Positions 32,666-42,605 of a DNA stretch of 64,000 nt are shown in pieces. The notes beneath the pieces were generated by a model, which was given only the letters and a program-made list of their open reading frames with translations, ran no database searches and was not told where the DNA came from. The stretch lies in assembly GCF_016863315.1 (NCBI RefSeq), contig NZ_BOOQ01000006.1, positions 1 through 64,000 on the forward strand, written 5' to 3'. Within the stretch, counting starts at the first letter, position 1. Every line of letters starts with the position of its first letter. A program made the position numbers and the translations under genes. The stretch comes from Planotetraspora silvatica. GTDB taxonomy: Bacteria; Actinomycetota; Actinomycetes; Streptosporangiales; Streptosporangiaceae.

Positions 32666-34108
32666 ATGGCCCGTGGAGAGCATTCACCCGCATGCGCCCG
32701 GCGCTGGCGTGAGCAGGCCGAAGGCCGTCAGTGGACGCTCTGGCAGACCGTCCAGGCGATCCACGGATGTTGCGGTGTGAGCCTGCTCAAGGCCCACCGG
32801 CTCGGCCGCGGCTGGTCGGCCAGGCAGGCGATAGAGGAGCTCGAGTTCCTCTGCGAGCAGCAGTCCCTCGGGCTGCCGCGCGCCAGCATCGACCTGCTGA
32901 ACGCCTGGGAGAACAACCGGGCCAGGCCCCGCCCCCAGACGATCGACCTGCTGGCCCGGCTCTACCGGGCCAATGCCGTACGGCTCGGCCTCGCCGCCGA
33001 CTACTGCGAGGACCAGGGCGGGCAGAAGGTCGTGGTCGTCGGCCCCGGCCAGTCCGACGAGACCGTCCATCTGGAGGACGCCGGCGACGACACCGAGCGG
33101 CGGGCGCTGTTCCACCAGGCCATGCTCCTCGGCACGCCCAACGGCCGGTTCTTCGCCGAGGTCGAGGGCACCCGGCACGACATCGACAGGACCCTGGCCG
33201 CCGGGTCCGTGACCGAGGACCAGCTCGATCGGCTGGACGAGCAGGTGCTGCGCTACCGCCGCGAGTACATGACCACGCCGCCGATGCCGATGTTGTGCCG
33301 CGTCATGCTGGAGATCTCCGACGTGCGGAAGCTGAGCGCGGCCCGCCAGCCGTCCTCGGTGCAGCGCCGCCTGCTGACCGCGACGACGATGCTGGCCCTG
33401 CTCTCGGCGGACGCGCTGATGAAGCTGGGCGACACCCGCCAGGCCCACTCCTGGTACGGCACGGCCCGCGCCTCCTCCGACGACGTCGGGGACCTGAGGT
33501 TGCGGGCCCTCGTCCGGGCGCAGCAGACGATGTTGCTCTACTACTACGGCGACCTCAACGAGACCGTACGGCTGGCCAGGGAGGCCCGGATGCTCGCGGG
33601 ATCGGCCCCGAGCTCTCCCGCGGCGCTCGCGGCGGCGGCCGAGGCCCGGGCGCTCGCCCGGATGGGGGACGGCAAGGCGGCCAGGCTGGCCCTCGCGGAG
33701 GCCGAGCAGATCTTCGCGAGGATGCGGGGCATGAGCCAGGACGACCTGGCCTTCGTCTTCACCGAGAAACGCATGAAGTTCTACCGGACCGGGACGCTGA
33801 TCGAGCTGGGCGACGCCGACGATTTCGACGGCCTCGACGGCTTCTCCTCCGGCTTCCACACGATCGACCCCGCTCTCATCCAGCTCGACCAGGCCAGCCA
33901 TCTGGCCAGGCACGGGGACCACGAGGAGGCGTGCAGGATCGCGGCCGACGCGCTGAGACAGGTGCCGGCCGAGCATCGGACCTCGATCGTCGTCACCCGC
34001 GCGAAGGCGCTGCTCGCCGACGTCGACCCGGGGCTGCCGGCCGTGCGGCACCTGCGGCAGGTGCTCTCGGAGTCCTCTTCGCGGCTCGCCCTGGACAGCC
34101 GGCTGTGA
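32666..34108 (+). CDS. Helix-turn-helix (XRE-like) regulator with TPR-like C-terminal region
   Basis: A 480-residue protein: N-terminal XRE-type DNA-binding region (about 20-110; a segment like QTVQAIHGCCGVSLLKAHRL and the LNAWENNRARPRPQTIDLLARLYRA helix pair), then a long helical region with TPR-type repeats. This layout is common in actinobacterial regulators that respond to peptides or stress. ATG 32666 follows GGAGGG. A kinase-fold gene follows after 7 bp, so the two form an operon. Confidence 0.82.
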   Translation: MARGEHSPACARRWREQAEGRQWTLWQTVQAIHGCCGVSLLKAHRLGRGWSARQAIEELEFLCEQQSLGLPRASIDLLNAWENNRARPRPQTIDLLARLYRANAVRLGLAADYCEDQGGQKVVVVGPGQSDETVHLEDAGDDTERRALFHQAMLLGTPNGRFFAEVEGTRHDIDRTLAAGSVTEDQLDRLDEQVLRYRREYMTTPPMPMLCRVMLEISDVRKLSAARQPSSVQRRLLTATTMLALLSADALMKLGDTRQAHSWYGTARASSDDVGDLRLRALVRAQQTMLLYYYGDLNETVRLAREARMLAGSAPSSPAALAAAAEARALARMGDGKAARLALAEAEQIFARMRGMSQDDLAFVFTEKRMKFYRTGTLIELGDADDFDGLDGFSSGFHTIDPALIQLDQASHLARHGDHEEACRIAADALRQVPAEHRTSIVVTRAKALLADVDPGLPAVRHLRQVLSESSSRLALDSRL

Positions 34109-34115
34109 GGCGGCG

Positions 34116-35024
34116 ATGAGAGCCGGGGGGCGGCCGCCGCTCGCCGAGGAGGCGTTCGGCCTTCTGCGTGAAGTGTGCGGCCAGCTGGGCGTGGATTCCC
34201 GGGGCGCACAGCTCATGCGGTTGCGCAGCAACGCGGTCTTCAAGCTCCGCGGCGACATGGTCGTGCGGATCGCCACCGCCCCCGACGCCCTGACACGGCT
34301 GCCCGTGGTGCTGGCGGTCGCGCGCTGGCTCGCCGACCGGGGCTTCCCGACCGTGCGCCCGGTGGACGAGATCCCGGGCCAGCCCATCGTCTACGGCGGC
34401 AGGGCCGTGACCTTCTGGCGGTACGTGCGGTCGAGGGGCCGTCCCACGACCCAGGAACTCGGCCGGATCCTGCGGAACCTGCACCGCGAGCCCGTGCCCC
34501 CCATGCCGCTGCGCCGGCTCACCGACCCCCTCGCGGAGGTGCGTCATGCCGTCGAGCACCGGGCGGAGGTGCTGACCGCCGGGCAGCGGGCCTGGCTCGG
34601 CGACCGGATCGAGGAGCTCACCGGGCGCTGGGGCGACCTGGAGACCGGGCCTCCCGTCCTCCTGCACGGCGACGCGTGGATCGACAACCTGCTGCGCTGC
34701 CGGGACGGCCACGTGGTGCTGCTGGACTGGGACGGCGTCGCGGTCGGCCCCCGGGAGTGGGACCTCGTGCACACCTACCACGGGCAGCGCCGTTTCGGCC
34801 TGTCCGCGGCCGACGTCGAGGAGTTCGCCCGTGCGTACGGCGCCGACCTGCGACTGTGGCCCGGCTACGGCACTCTGATGGAGGTCAGGGACATGTACGC
34901 GGTCGGCATCCACATCCGCAACGCCCTGGGAGACCCCTTCTCACGGCAGGAACTTCCCCGCAGGCTCGACTCGTTGACCCGTGGTGACGGCCACGCGAGG
35001 TGGTACATGGCATCGCCCGCATAG
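34116..35024 (+). CDS. Aminoglycoside phosphotransferase-family protein
   Basis: A 302-residue eukaryotic-like kinase-fold enzyme. Brenner motif HGDAWIDNLL (H184, D186, N191) and the metal-binding DWDG (D204) are intact, so it should be active. The substrate may be an aminoglycoside, choline or a homoserine-type metabolite; the sequence cannot tell. It lies 7 bp after the HTH regulator gene with the same strand. ATG 34116 is chosen. A hairpin at 35035-35053 may end the transcript. Confidence 0.85.
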   Translation: MRAGGRPPLAEEAFGLLREVCGQLGVDSRGAQLMRLRSNAVFKLRGDMVVRIATAPDALTRLPVVLAVARWLADRGFPTVRPVDEIPGQPIVYGGRAVTFWRYVRSRGRPTTQELGRILRNLHREPVPPMPLRRLTDPLAEVRHAVEHRAEVLTAGQRAWLGDRIEELTGRWGDLETGPPVLLHGDAWIDNLLRCRDGHVVLLDWDGVAVGPREWDLVHTYHGQRRFGLSAADVEEFARAYGADLRLWPGYGTLMEVRDMYAVGIHIRNALGDPFSRQELPRRLDSLTRGDGHARWYMASPA

Positions 35025-35034
35025 GTATTCGGCG

Positions 35035-35053
35035 ATCCGGGTACTCTCCGGAT
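35035..35053 (+). terminator. Small hairpin after phosphotransferase gene
   Basis: ATCCGG (35035-35040) / CCGGAT (35048-35053), 7-nt loop, 10 bp past the stop. A second hairpin, GCACGC (35104-35109) / GCGTGC (35134-35139) followed by TTGCTTGCTTTT, is more terminator-like and lies before the cold-shock gene's leader. Confidence 0.45.
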
Positions 35054-35244
35054 AGGCTGTTGTTGTTGCAGCGGTGATTTCCTAGAACGTGTTTTAGCCA
35101 AAGGCACGCACTCGGGGAATCTCCCGGCGGCGGGCGTGCTTGCTTGCTTTTCCAGCGTGATACGCGGATGCAGGGTAAGGTCCGCTGAGCAGCCCCGTGT
35201 CTCCGACCTGGTGACATGGTGAGGCTCCCGTAAAGGAGAAGCAG

Positions 35245-35448
35245 TTGTCTGAAGGCACCGTCAAGTGGTTCAACGCCGAAAAGGGCTTCGGGTTCATCGC
35301 TCCTGACGACGGTACACCTGACGTGTTCGTTCACTACTCGGCGATCACCTCGAGTGGTTACCGAAGCCTGGACGAGAACCAGCGCGTCAGTTTTGTGACC
35401 GTACAGGGCGCCAAGGGTCCGCAGGCCGAGCAGGTCACGCCCCTCTAG
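35245..35448 (+). CDS. Cold-shock protein (CspA family)
   Basis: A 67-residue single CSD domain that binds single-stranded RNA/DNA and melts mRNA structure. RNP1 KGFGFI (about 15-20) and RNP2 VFVHY (about 30-34) are present. The start is TTG at 35245, with AAAGGAG 7 nt upstream and [16 protein letters not shown] immediately. A leader of up to about 100 nt follows the hairpin at 35104-35139. The gene is closed by the terminator at 35471-35492. Confidence 0.95.
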   Translation: MSEGTVKWFNAEKGFGFIAPDDGTPDVFVHYSAITSSGYRSLDENQRVSFVTVQGAKGPQAEQVTPL

Positions 35449-35470
35449 GCTCAAGAGAAGTTCGAAGATT

Positions 35471-35492
35471 CGGGCTCGCGCTCACGAGCCCG
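35471..35492 (+). terminator. Terminator of the cold-shock gene
   Basis: CGGGCTCG (35471-35478) / CGAGCCCG (35485-35492), 6-nt loop, 23 bp past the stop. A second GC-rich hairpin with arms near 35505 and 35541 follows. Confidence 0.7.
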
Positions 35493-35578
35493 ACATATCG
35501 AAAACCGGACCCGCGTCGCACCGGCGGCGCGGGTTTCCGGATGTTTTGCCGACTTTTTACCGGGCAGCCACCAGCCTT

Positions 35579-37267
35579 ATGAGGCTGAGCGTCACGTCCG
35601 ATCTGTGGTGGAAGAACGCGGTCGTTTATTGTCTTGATGTCGAGACATATGCCGACGGGAACGGCGACGGGGTCGGGGATTTCCGGGGTGCCATCCAGCG
35701 GATCGACCACCTCGACCGGATGGGCGTGACGTGCATCTGGCTGATGCCGTTCTTCCCCAGCCCCGATCGTGACGACGGCTACGACATCACCGACTTCTAC
35801 AACGTGGACCCGCGACTGGGCACACTCGGCGACTTCGTGGAGTTCATGCGGGTGGCCAGGGACCGGGGCATCCGGGTCATCGCCGACCTCGTCGTGAACC
35901 ACACGTCCGATCAGCACCCGTGGTTCCTGGACGCCCGATCGGGTAAGGACTCGCGATATCGCGACTGGTACATCTGGTCCGACGAACCCGAGCCCGACGA
36001 CCCCAAGGGAGTGGTGTTCCCCGACAAGGAGAACAGCCTGTGGGAGTTCGACGAGAAGACCGGCCAGTATTACTTCCACCGGTTCTACCGGTTCCAGCCC
36101 GACCTCAACACGAACAATGCCGAGGTGCGCGACGAGATCGCGCGGATCCTCGGCTTCTGGATGGAACTCGGCCTTTCCGGATTCCGCGTCGACGCGGTGC
36201 CGTTCCTGGTGGAGCAGGTCACCGATCCCGGTGACGAGAAGCTTCCCGACCCGCACGAGTTCTTCGCCGACCTGCGCGCCTTCATGAATCGCAGGGACGG
36301 CTCCGCCGCACTGCTCGGCGAGGTGAACCTGCCCTATGACGACCTCGTGAAGTATTTCGGCGACTCGCTCGGCAACCAGATCACGATGTGCTTCGACTTC
36401 ATCGGCATGCAGAACATGTATCTCTCGCTGGCCCGGGGCGACGCCGGGCCGCTCGCTGCGGCGCTCAGGGAGCGGCCCCGGCCGCCCAGGGACGCCCATT
36501 GGGCGACCTTCGTCCGCAACCACGACGAGCTCACCTTGGACAAGCTCAGCGACTCCGAGCGCCAGGAGGTCTTCGCGGCCTTCGGCCCCGACGAGGACAT
36601 GCAGTTGTACGGCCGGGGCCTCCGCCGGCGCCTGCCCACGATGCTCGGGGGCGACCTGGAGCGGATCAAGATGGTCTACAGCCTGCTGTTCTCCCTGCCC
36701 GGCACCCCCGTCCTGTTCTACGGGGAGGAGATCGGCATGGGGGAGAACCTGGCCCTGGAGGGCCGGCAGGCCGTCCGCACGCCGATGCAGTGGACCCCCA
36801 ACCGCAACGGCGGTTTCAGCACCGCCGACCTCGCGAAGATCCACAATGCCATGCCCTCCGGGGACTACGGCCCCGAGCGTGTGAACGTCAGTGCCCAGCA
36901 GCGCGACCCCGACTCCCTGCTGCTCTGGATCACCCGGCTCGTCCGGCACTACCGGGAGTGCCCTGAGCTCGCCTGGGGCGACTACACCGTCCTCGACTGC
37001 GGGGCCGACGCCGTGCTGGCCCATCGGGCGGACGCGGAGGGGGAGACCGTCGTCGCCGCGCACAACTTCGGCGACGAGGAGACCGAGGCCGAGATCGTCC
37101 TCGAGGGCCTCGACTCGTCCAAGGTGCTGACCGATCTCCTGGTGGACGGGACGGTGGAGATCTCCGACAGCGGACGCGCGCGATTCGGCCTCGGAAGGTA
37201 CGGATGCCGGTGGTTCCGCGTCTCCACCCCTGAGACCGCCCCTGCCGATTCCGCGGACCCGTCCTAG
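35579..37267 (+). CDS. GH13 alpha-amylase-family protein (trehalose-synthase-like)
   Basis: A 562-residue (beta/alpha)8 glucan-active enzyme. Catalytic residues visible: nucleophile D205 (GFRVDAV), acid/base E248 (LLGEVNLP) and D316 (VRNHDEL), with the DxVVNHTS region II motif. The N-terminal WWKNAVVYCLDVETYADGNGDGVGDF and TDFYNVDPRLGTLGDF resemble trehalose synthase/maltose transglucosylase, but the protein lacks the maltokinase part. Likely role: alpha-glucan or trehalose metabolism. ATG 35579 is chosen from the family start; no ribosome site is obvious. Confidence 0.9.
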   Translation: MRLSVTSDLWWKNAVVYCLDVETYADGNGDGVGDFRGAIQRIDHLDRMGVTCIWLMPFFPSPDRDDGYDITDFYNVDPRLGTLGDFVEFMRVARDRGIRVIADLVVNHTSDQHPWFLDARSGKDSRYRDWYIWSDEPEPDDPKGVVFPDKENSLWEFDEKTGQYYFHRFYRFQPDLNTNNAEVRDEIARILGFWMELGLSGFRVDAVPFLVEQVTDPGDEKLPDPHEFFADLRAFMNRRDGSAALLGEVNLPYDDLVKYFGDSLGNQITMCFDFIGMQNMYLSLARGDAGPLAAALRERPRPPRDAHWATFVRNHDELTLDKLSDSERQEVFAAFGPDEDMQLYGRGLRRRLPTMLGGDLERIKMVYSLLFSLPGTPVLFYGEEIGMGENLALEGRQAVRTPMQWTPNRNGGFSTADLAKIHNAMPSGDYGPERVNVSAQQRDPDSLLLWITRLVRHYRECPELAWGDYTVLDCGADAVLAHRADAEGETVVAAHNFGDEETEAEIVLEGLDSSKVLTDLLVDGTVEISDSGRARFGLGRYGCRWFRVSTPETAPADSADPS

Positions 37268-37338
37268 GGGAACCTCAGGGGCCGGTCGGGTATATCTCCG
37301 ATGGGCCGGTGTCCTCCCCGCGGCCACAGTGATGAGCC

Positions 37339-38004
37339 ATGGGGATGTTCTTTACCTTTGCCGGAAACCCGTATGACGTCGCACTACGCCGAGGGGGTTG
37401 GGCGCCCGCCTGGTGGGGGCCCGATCTCGCCCGAGTCGCGGGGAACGCGCTGGTCGCCGCCGGCTGCCTGGGCATGGTGCTCCTGCACCTCGTGTCAGGG
37501 CTCGACCCTGTGCGCGACGTGATCAGCCAGTTCGTCTTCGCACCGTACGGCTGGCTGTTGCCCGTCTCGCTGGTGTCGCTCGCGTGCGGCTCGGCCCTGG
37601 CCGCCCTTCGGCTGGCGCGACTGGACCGCAGGGTCGCGTTGCTGGCCGGGCTGTGGAGCGGCTGTCTGCTTCTGGTGGCCGGATTCCCTACGGACCGGCC
37701 AGGGTTGTCCCTGTCGATGTCCGGGGGGATTCACCGATACGCGGCAGCCGTCGCCTTCGTCAGCCTGCCGGTCGGGGGACTGATCCTTGCCCGGATCGTG
37801 GGCTCACGCCTCGTCCGGGCGCTCAGCGTGGTCACGCTGGCCCTGGTCGTCCTGGTGCTTCTGCCGTACCTCGCCAAGACGCTGGGTCATGACCTCGGGG
37901 CGATCCCCGCCGGCCTGACCCAGCGCCTGACCGTGCTGTCGGACGTGGCAGATCTGGTCGCGATGACGTCGCTCACCGCCCGTGGGGCGGTGGCGCGGCG
38001 CCGG
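37339..38004 (+). CDS. DUF998 membrane protein lacking its own stop codon
   Basis: A membrane protein with about six spans: residues 1-222 match DUF998 (HLVSGLDPVRDVISQFVFAPYGWLLPVS and SGGIHRYAAAVAFVSLPVGG). The family normally ends about where homology stops here, near 38004. There is no stop: the frame continues for 303 further codons, entirely antisense to malate dehydrogenase, to 38913. Its native 3' end seems lost in a junction. The end coordinate given is the domain end, not a stop. ATG 37339; 71 bp after the GH13 gene. Confidence 0.65.
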
Positions 38005-39135
<1,131 letters not shown>

Positions 39136-39140
39136 TCAGG

Positions 39141-39530
39141 GTGAACGATCTCTCCCCTGGTGGCGAGGCGCCCGATCCCCGGCTCGGAGCCGCCCTGCGG
39201 TTCGCGACGGAGCTGGTGGCGTGGGTGGCCGCCCCGTGGGCGTTGTGGAGCCACTCCGTGGTGCTGGCGCTCGTCTCGGTCGTGGTGCTGATCGGCCTGC
39301 CGACGTTGTTGTCCACACCTGGGGACAAGGCCTCGGCCATCGTCCCGGTCCCGGGGTGGGTGGTGATCCTCCTCGTCCTGCTGCAGTTCGCCGCCGCGGC
39401 GGTGGCCTCGTGGTTCGCCTGGCCTCCGGTGGTCGCCGTGCTCGTCTGGGTCCTGGTCGTGGCCGCGGTCGTCGCCCAGGGCCCGCGCTGGCGGTGGCTC
39501 GCCGGCAACCCGGGCACGGCCAGGAGCTGA
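39141..39530 (+). CDS. DUF2568 (YrdB-like) membrane protein
   Basis: A 129-residue membrane protein with four predicted spans: about 20-34, 38-56, 70-88 and 92-112. The conserved ELVAWVAAPWALWSHS strand and the PTLLSTPGDK loop match the YrdB/DUF2568 family. Its role is unknown. GTG 39141 gives the family start. It is divergent from mdh and convergent with the CDF gene. Confidence 0.82.
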   Translation: MNDLSPGGEAPDPRLGAALRFATELVAWVAAPWALWSHSVVLALVSVVVLIGLPTLLSTPGDKASAIVPVPGWVVILLVLLQFAAAAVASWFAWPPVVAVLVWVLVVAAVVAQGPRWRWLAGNPGTARS

Positions 39531-39587
39531 AGCCCCCCGGAGTGGGATCAGCGGCACGCTGGGCCGAGCCGGCCGCGAGCGCCCCGG

Positions 39588-40697
39588 TCATGTCGCGCCG
39601 GGGTGGGAGGGGCCGTGCGGGTCCCGGCAGTGCGGGCCCTCCTCGCCGATGATCAGCAGCTTGGGAGAGGCGTGGTCCACCTGGAGCGTCGTGTGCTCGA
39701 TGCCGTACGTGTCGTGCAGCATGGCCTCGGTGGCCTGCCGTACGGCATGGCAGTCGGAGCCGGGGGCGACGAGCACGTGGGCGGAGAGCGCGGCGTAACC
39801 CGAGGTGACCGTCCAGATGTGCAGGTCGTGCACCTCGACGACGTGCTCCGTCGCCGCCATCCGGGCACCGATCTCGTCGGGCGCCATCCCCGCGGGCGCC
39901 GCCTCGAGGAAGACGCGGCCGGAGTCGCGGACCAGGCCCCAGCCCGCCTTGGCCATCAGGGCGGCCACCACCAGGGCGGCGATGGCGTCCGCCCGGGCCC
40001 ACCCGGTCAGCCAGACCACGAGACCGGCCGCCGCCGTGGCGATGAACGCGTAGAGGTCGCTGAGGATGTGCTGGAAGGCCCCTTCGACGTTGAGGCTCGA
40101 CCGGTTGGCCTTGCTGATGAGCCAGGCGGCGATCACGTTGACGACGATGCCGACGAGGCCGGTCACGGCCACGAGCGCACCCTCGACCACGGGCGGGGAC
40201 ACCAGCCGGTGCACGCCTTCGGCGACGAAGAACACCGTGAGCAGCAGCAGCGTGATGCCGTTGATCTGCGCGCTGATGATCTCCACGCGCTTGAGCCCGT
40301 AGGTGAAGCCGCCCTTGGCCGGGCGTGCGGCGATCCGCATGGCGACGAGCGCCAGCCCGATCGCGGCGGCGTCGGTCAGCATGTGGCCGGCGTCCGACAG
40401 CAGCGCCAGGGAGCCGGCCAGCAGTCCGGTCACCACCTCGGCCGCCATGAAGCCGAGGATCAGGAGCAGCGCTCCCACAAGTGGGCGCCGGTCGGCGTCC
40501 GAGCGCACGGCGTGCCCGTGGCCGTGTCCGTGCCCGTGTCCCGCGTCGTGGCCCTGGCCCTGGCCCGCGTCGTGGTCGCCAACGTCTCCGTGCCCGTGTC
40601 CCGCGTCGGGGTCGTGCCCGTCTCCGGGCCCGTGTGCCCGCTCGGCTCCGGACCCCGGGGCGTGCCCGCGGTCGCGGGCGGCCCGCTGATCAGTCAT
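39588..40697 (-). CDS. Cation diffusion facilitator (zinc/cadmium efflux, CzcD/ZitB-like)
   Basis: A 369-residue H+/Zn antiporter of the plasma membrane. Six membrane spans (about 70-270) carry the metal-site motifs HMLTD (TM2) and HILSD (TM5), and a C-terminal cytoplasmic domain (ferredoxin-like; HDLHIWTVTSGYAALSAHV) lines metal sites. The first 65 residues are His/Asp/Gly-rich, a zinc chelating region. ATG 40697 overlaps the ArsR stop by 8 bp, so it is translated with the sensor gene as an arsR-czcD operon. Confidence 0.94.
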   Translation of the reverse strand: MTDQRAARDRGHAPGSGAERAHGPGDGHDPDAGHGHGDVGDHDAGQGQGHDAGHGHGHGHGHAVRSDADRRPLVGALLLILGFMAAEVVTGLLAGSLALLSDAGHMLTDAAAIGLALVAMRIAARPAKGGFTYGLKRVEIISAQINGITLLLLTVFFVAEGVHRLVSPPVVEGALVAVTGLVGIVVNVIAAWLISKANRSSLNVEGAFQHILSDLYAFIATAAAGLVVWLTGWARADAIAALVVAALMAKAGWGLVRDSGRVFLEAAPAGMAPDEIGARMAATEHVVEVHDLHIWTVTSGYAALSAHVLVAPGSDCHAVRQATEAMLHDTYGIEHTTLQVDHASPKLLIIGEEGPHCRDPHGPSHPGAT

Positions 40698-41061
40698 GTG
40701 AGCCGGCCTCGTCGTGGGTCACGTGGGTGAGGCCGAGGTCGAAGAGCATCCGTACATGCGAATCGGCCAGCCGGTAGTACGCCATCCGGCCGGACCGCCG
40801 CACCTTCACCACGCGGTTGAGCCGGAGCAGTCGCAGCGCGTGGGAGACGGCCGACTCGCTCTGGCCGCACGCCGCCGCGAGATCGCAGACGCACATCTCG
40901 CCACCCTCGAGGAGCGCGGCCATCAGCCGGAGCCGCCCGGGATCGGACAGAAGCCCGAAGACCTGGGCCAGGCCCTCGATCGCCGTCTCAGGGGGGAGCG
41001 ACGCCATGACGGCGCTCACCCGGTCGGCGTCGACCACCCGTGCGTGTGAAGAGGTGCTCAT
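40690..41061 (-). CDS. ArsR/SmtB-family metal sensor
   Basis: A 123-residue winged-helix repressor. Two metal motifs are visible: alpha-3-type CVC (C57, C59 in EMCVCDL) and alpha-5-type DxHx10HxxH (D100, H102, H113, H116), the zinc-sensor pattern of SmtB/CzrA. A CadC/SmtB-type zinc or cadmium response is likely. It heads the operon with the CDF pump and has a palindrome over its start codon. ATG 41061 is chosen; the MSTSS N-terminus is preferable to the longer in-frame extension. Confidence 0.92.
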   Translation of the reverse strand: MSTSSHARVVDADRVSAVMASLPPETAIEGLAQVFGLLSDPGRLRLMAALLEGGEMCVCDLAAACGQSESAVSHALRLLRLNRVVKVRRSGRMAYYRLADSHVRMLFDLGLTHVTHDEAGSHD

Positions 41062-41067
41062 ATGAGC
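41056..41067. promoter_or_regulatory. 12-bp palindrome over the arsR start codon
   Basis: GCTCATATGAGC is a perfect palindrome that contains the ArsR start. TATGAGCG recurs 21 bp upstream (41082-41089), two helical turns away. A natural autoregulation operator for the ArsR/CDF operon, possibly on a leaderless transcript. Confidence 0.55.
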
Positions 41068-41130
41068 GATGGTATGCGCCGTATGAGCGGTTGGCCCGGC
41101 GGCTCCCATGATGCCGCGTGGACGGGCCCC

Positions 41131-41157
41131 GGCCGGCCGCGGCGCCCACGGCCGGCC
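41131..41157 (-). terminator. Hairpin terminator
   Basis: GGCCGGCCG (41131-41139) / CGGCCGGCC (41149-41157), 9-nt loop, 16 bp beyond the stop of the small membrane-protein gene. Confidence 0.6.
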
Positions 41158-41172
41158 GCCGGGATGAGTGGG

Positions 41173-41352
41173 TCAGGCGTAGTGATCGCGGCTTCCGCCG
41201 GAGCGGGTCAGCTTGACGACGACGGACACGATCAGTGCGACGGCGCCGATGATCAGTACCCACTTCAGCGCGCCGAAGATGAGAGAGATGATCGAACCGA
41301 GCACGAAGAAGCCGACGATGACCGCCGCTGCGATGAGGAGAATGCGTCCCAT
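41173..41352 (-). CDS. Small hydrophobic membrane protein (59 aa)
   Basis: A 59-residue protein too short for many callers. Two hydrophobic stretches (about 4-26 and 29-45) flank a Lys/Trp pair, and a short polar tail ends KLTRSGGSRDHYA. ATG 41352 has a GGTGAAG site upstream, and a terminator hairpin lies past its stop. The pattern resembles small actinobacterial membrane proteins of the two-helix type. Function unknown. Confidence 0.75.
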   Translation of the reverse strand: MGRILLIAAAVIVGFFVLGSIISLIFGALKWVLIIGAVALIVSVVVKLTRSGGSRDHYA

Positions 41353-41433
41353 GTCTTCACCGTAAGCTCCGCCCGCCCCACGATCACAGGGCGGGCGGCC
41401 AAGTTCAGGGCTACCTCAGGGACATCTCAGGGG

Positions 41434-42402
41434 TCAGTCGTTGGCGTGGAGGGCGGAGTTCAACTCGATGCCCGTGCCGGCCCGGTGGACCGCCTCGACC
41501 GCGCCGGTCGTGGAGTTGCGGCGCAGCAGGAGCCCGCTCTTGCCGGACAACTCCCTGCCCTTCACGACCTCGCCGCCGGGCAGCGTGACCTTGGTGCCCG
41601 CCGTGACGTAGAGGCCCGCCTCGACCACACAGTCGTCGCCCAGGGAGATGCCGATCCCGGAGTTGGCACCCAGGAGGCACCGCTCTCCGACGGAGATGAT
41701 CTCCTTGCCGCCGCCCGACAGGGTGCCCATGATCGAGGCCCCGCCGCCGACGTCCGAGCCGTCGCCCACGACGACCCCGGCCGAGATCCTGCCCTCAACC
41801 ATCGAGGCGCCGAGGGTTCCGGCGTTGAAGTTGACGAAGCCCTCGTGCATGACGGTGGTGCCGCTCGCCAGGTGCGCGCCGAGCCGTACGCGGTCGGCGT
41901 CGGCGACGCGGACCCCGGTGGGCAGCACGTAGTCGACCATCCGGGGGAACTTGTCCACGCCGTAGACGGTCACGGGCCCCCGGGCGCGCAGGCGGAGCCG
42001 TACGGACTCGAAGCCCTCCACCACACACGGGCCGTGGTTGGTCCACACGACGTTGGCCAGCAGGCCGAAGACCCCGTCCAGGTTGAGGCCGTGGGGGCGC
42101 ACGAGGCGGGAGGACAACAGATGGAGCCGCAGGTACGCGTCGTGGGCGTCGGCAGGCGGCGCGGACAGGTCGGCGATCCCGGTGCGCACCGCCACGACCT
42201 CGACGCCGCGGGCGGGGTCGGGCCCCAGGAGCGCGGCCAGGTCCTCGTCGAGACCGGCCACCGCGAGCGGTTCTGTTCCGATGACGGGCGGCTCGCCCAG
42301 AGCGGGGGAGGGGTACCACGTGTCGAGGACGGTGCCGTCCGCCGCGATCGTCGCCAGGCCGATTCCGTGGGCGCCCGAGGTTGTGGGGTCCATAGCTGTC
42401 AT
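41434..42402 (-). CDS. dapD: 2,3,4,5-tetrahydropyridine-2,6-dicarboxylate N-succinyltransferase
   Basis: A 322-residue hexapeptide-repeat enzyme of lysine/diaminopimelate synthesis that transfers succinyl from CoA. The left-handed beta-helix region shows the repeated I/V-x-x-G-A/D pattern ([61 protein letters not shown]). The actinobacterial-type Mtb-like N-terminal domain precedes it. ATG 42402 preferred; ATG 42393 is possible. The gene is divergent from the ergothioneine operon with a 203-bp gap. Confidence 0.95.
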   Translation of the reverse strand: MTAMDPTTSGAHGIGLATIAADGTVLDTWYPSPALGEPPVIGTEPLAVAGLDEDLAALLGPDPARGVEVVAVRTGIADLSAPPADAHDAYLRLHLLSSRLVRPHGLNLDGVFGLLANVVWTNHGPCVVEGFESVRLRLRARGPVTVYGVDKFPRMVDYVLPTGVRVADADRVRLGAHLASGTTVMHEGFVNFNAGTLGASMVEGRISAGVVVGDGSDVGGGASIMGTLSGGGKEIISVGERCLLGANSGIGISLGDDCVVEAGLYVTAGTKVTLPGGEVVKGRELSGKSGLLLRRNSTTGAVEAVHRAGTGIELNSALHAND

Positions 42403-42525
42403 GGCACCCAACGCTACCGGCATCACCAGGTGAGAGCCTTGCGTGGAGGGATGGTCGGGGGAGCTTGCCTTTTTTCCCGCTAAATCCCCTGGTTTTATGG
42501 CAATTCAGGTTAGTTCGTGATGCTC

Positions 42526-42547
42526 CCGGGGAGAACTCGTTCCCCGG
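42526..42547. promoter_or_regulatory. Inverted repeat ahead of egtA
   Basis: CCGGGGA (42526-42532) / TCCCCGG (42541-42547), 8-nt loop, 59 bp upstream of egtA in the dapD-egtA divergent region. It could be an operator or leader hairpin. Confidence 0.35.
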
Positions 42548-42605
42548 AAAGTTCTGCGCCATTCGCGGAGTCTGGAGATCCGCGTGGACGCCGATGGAGG
42601 GGCGA

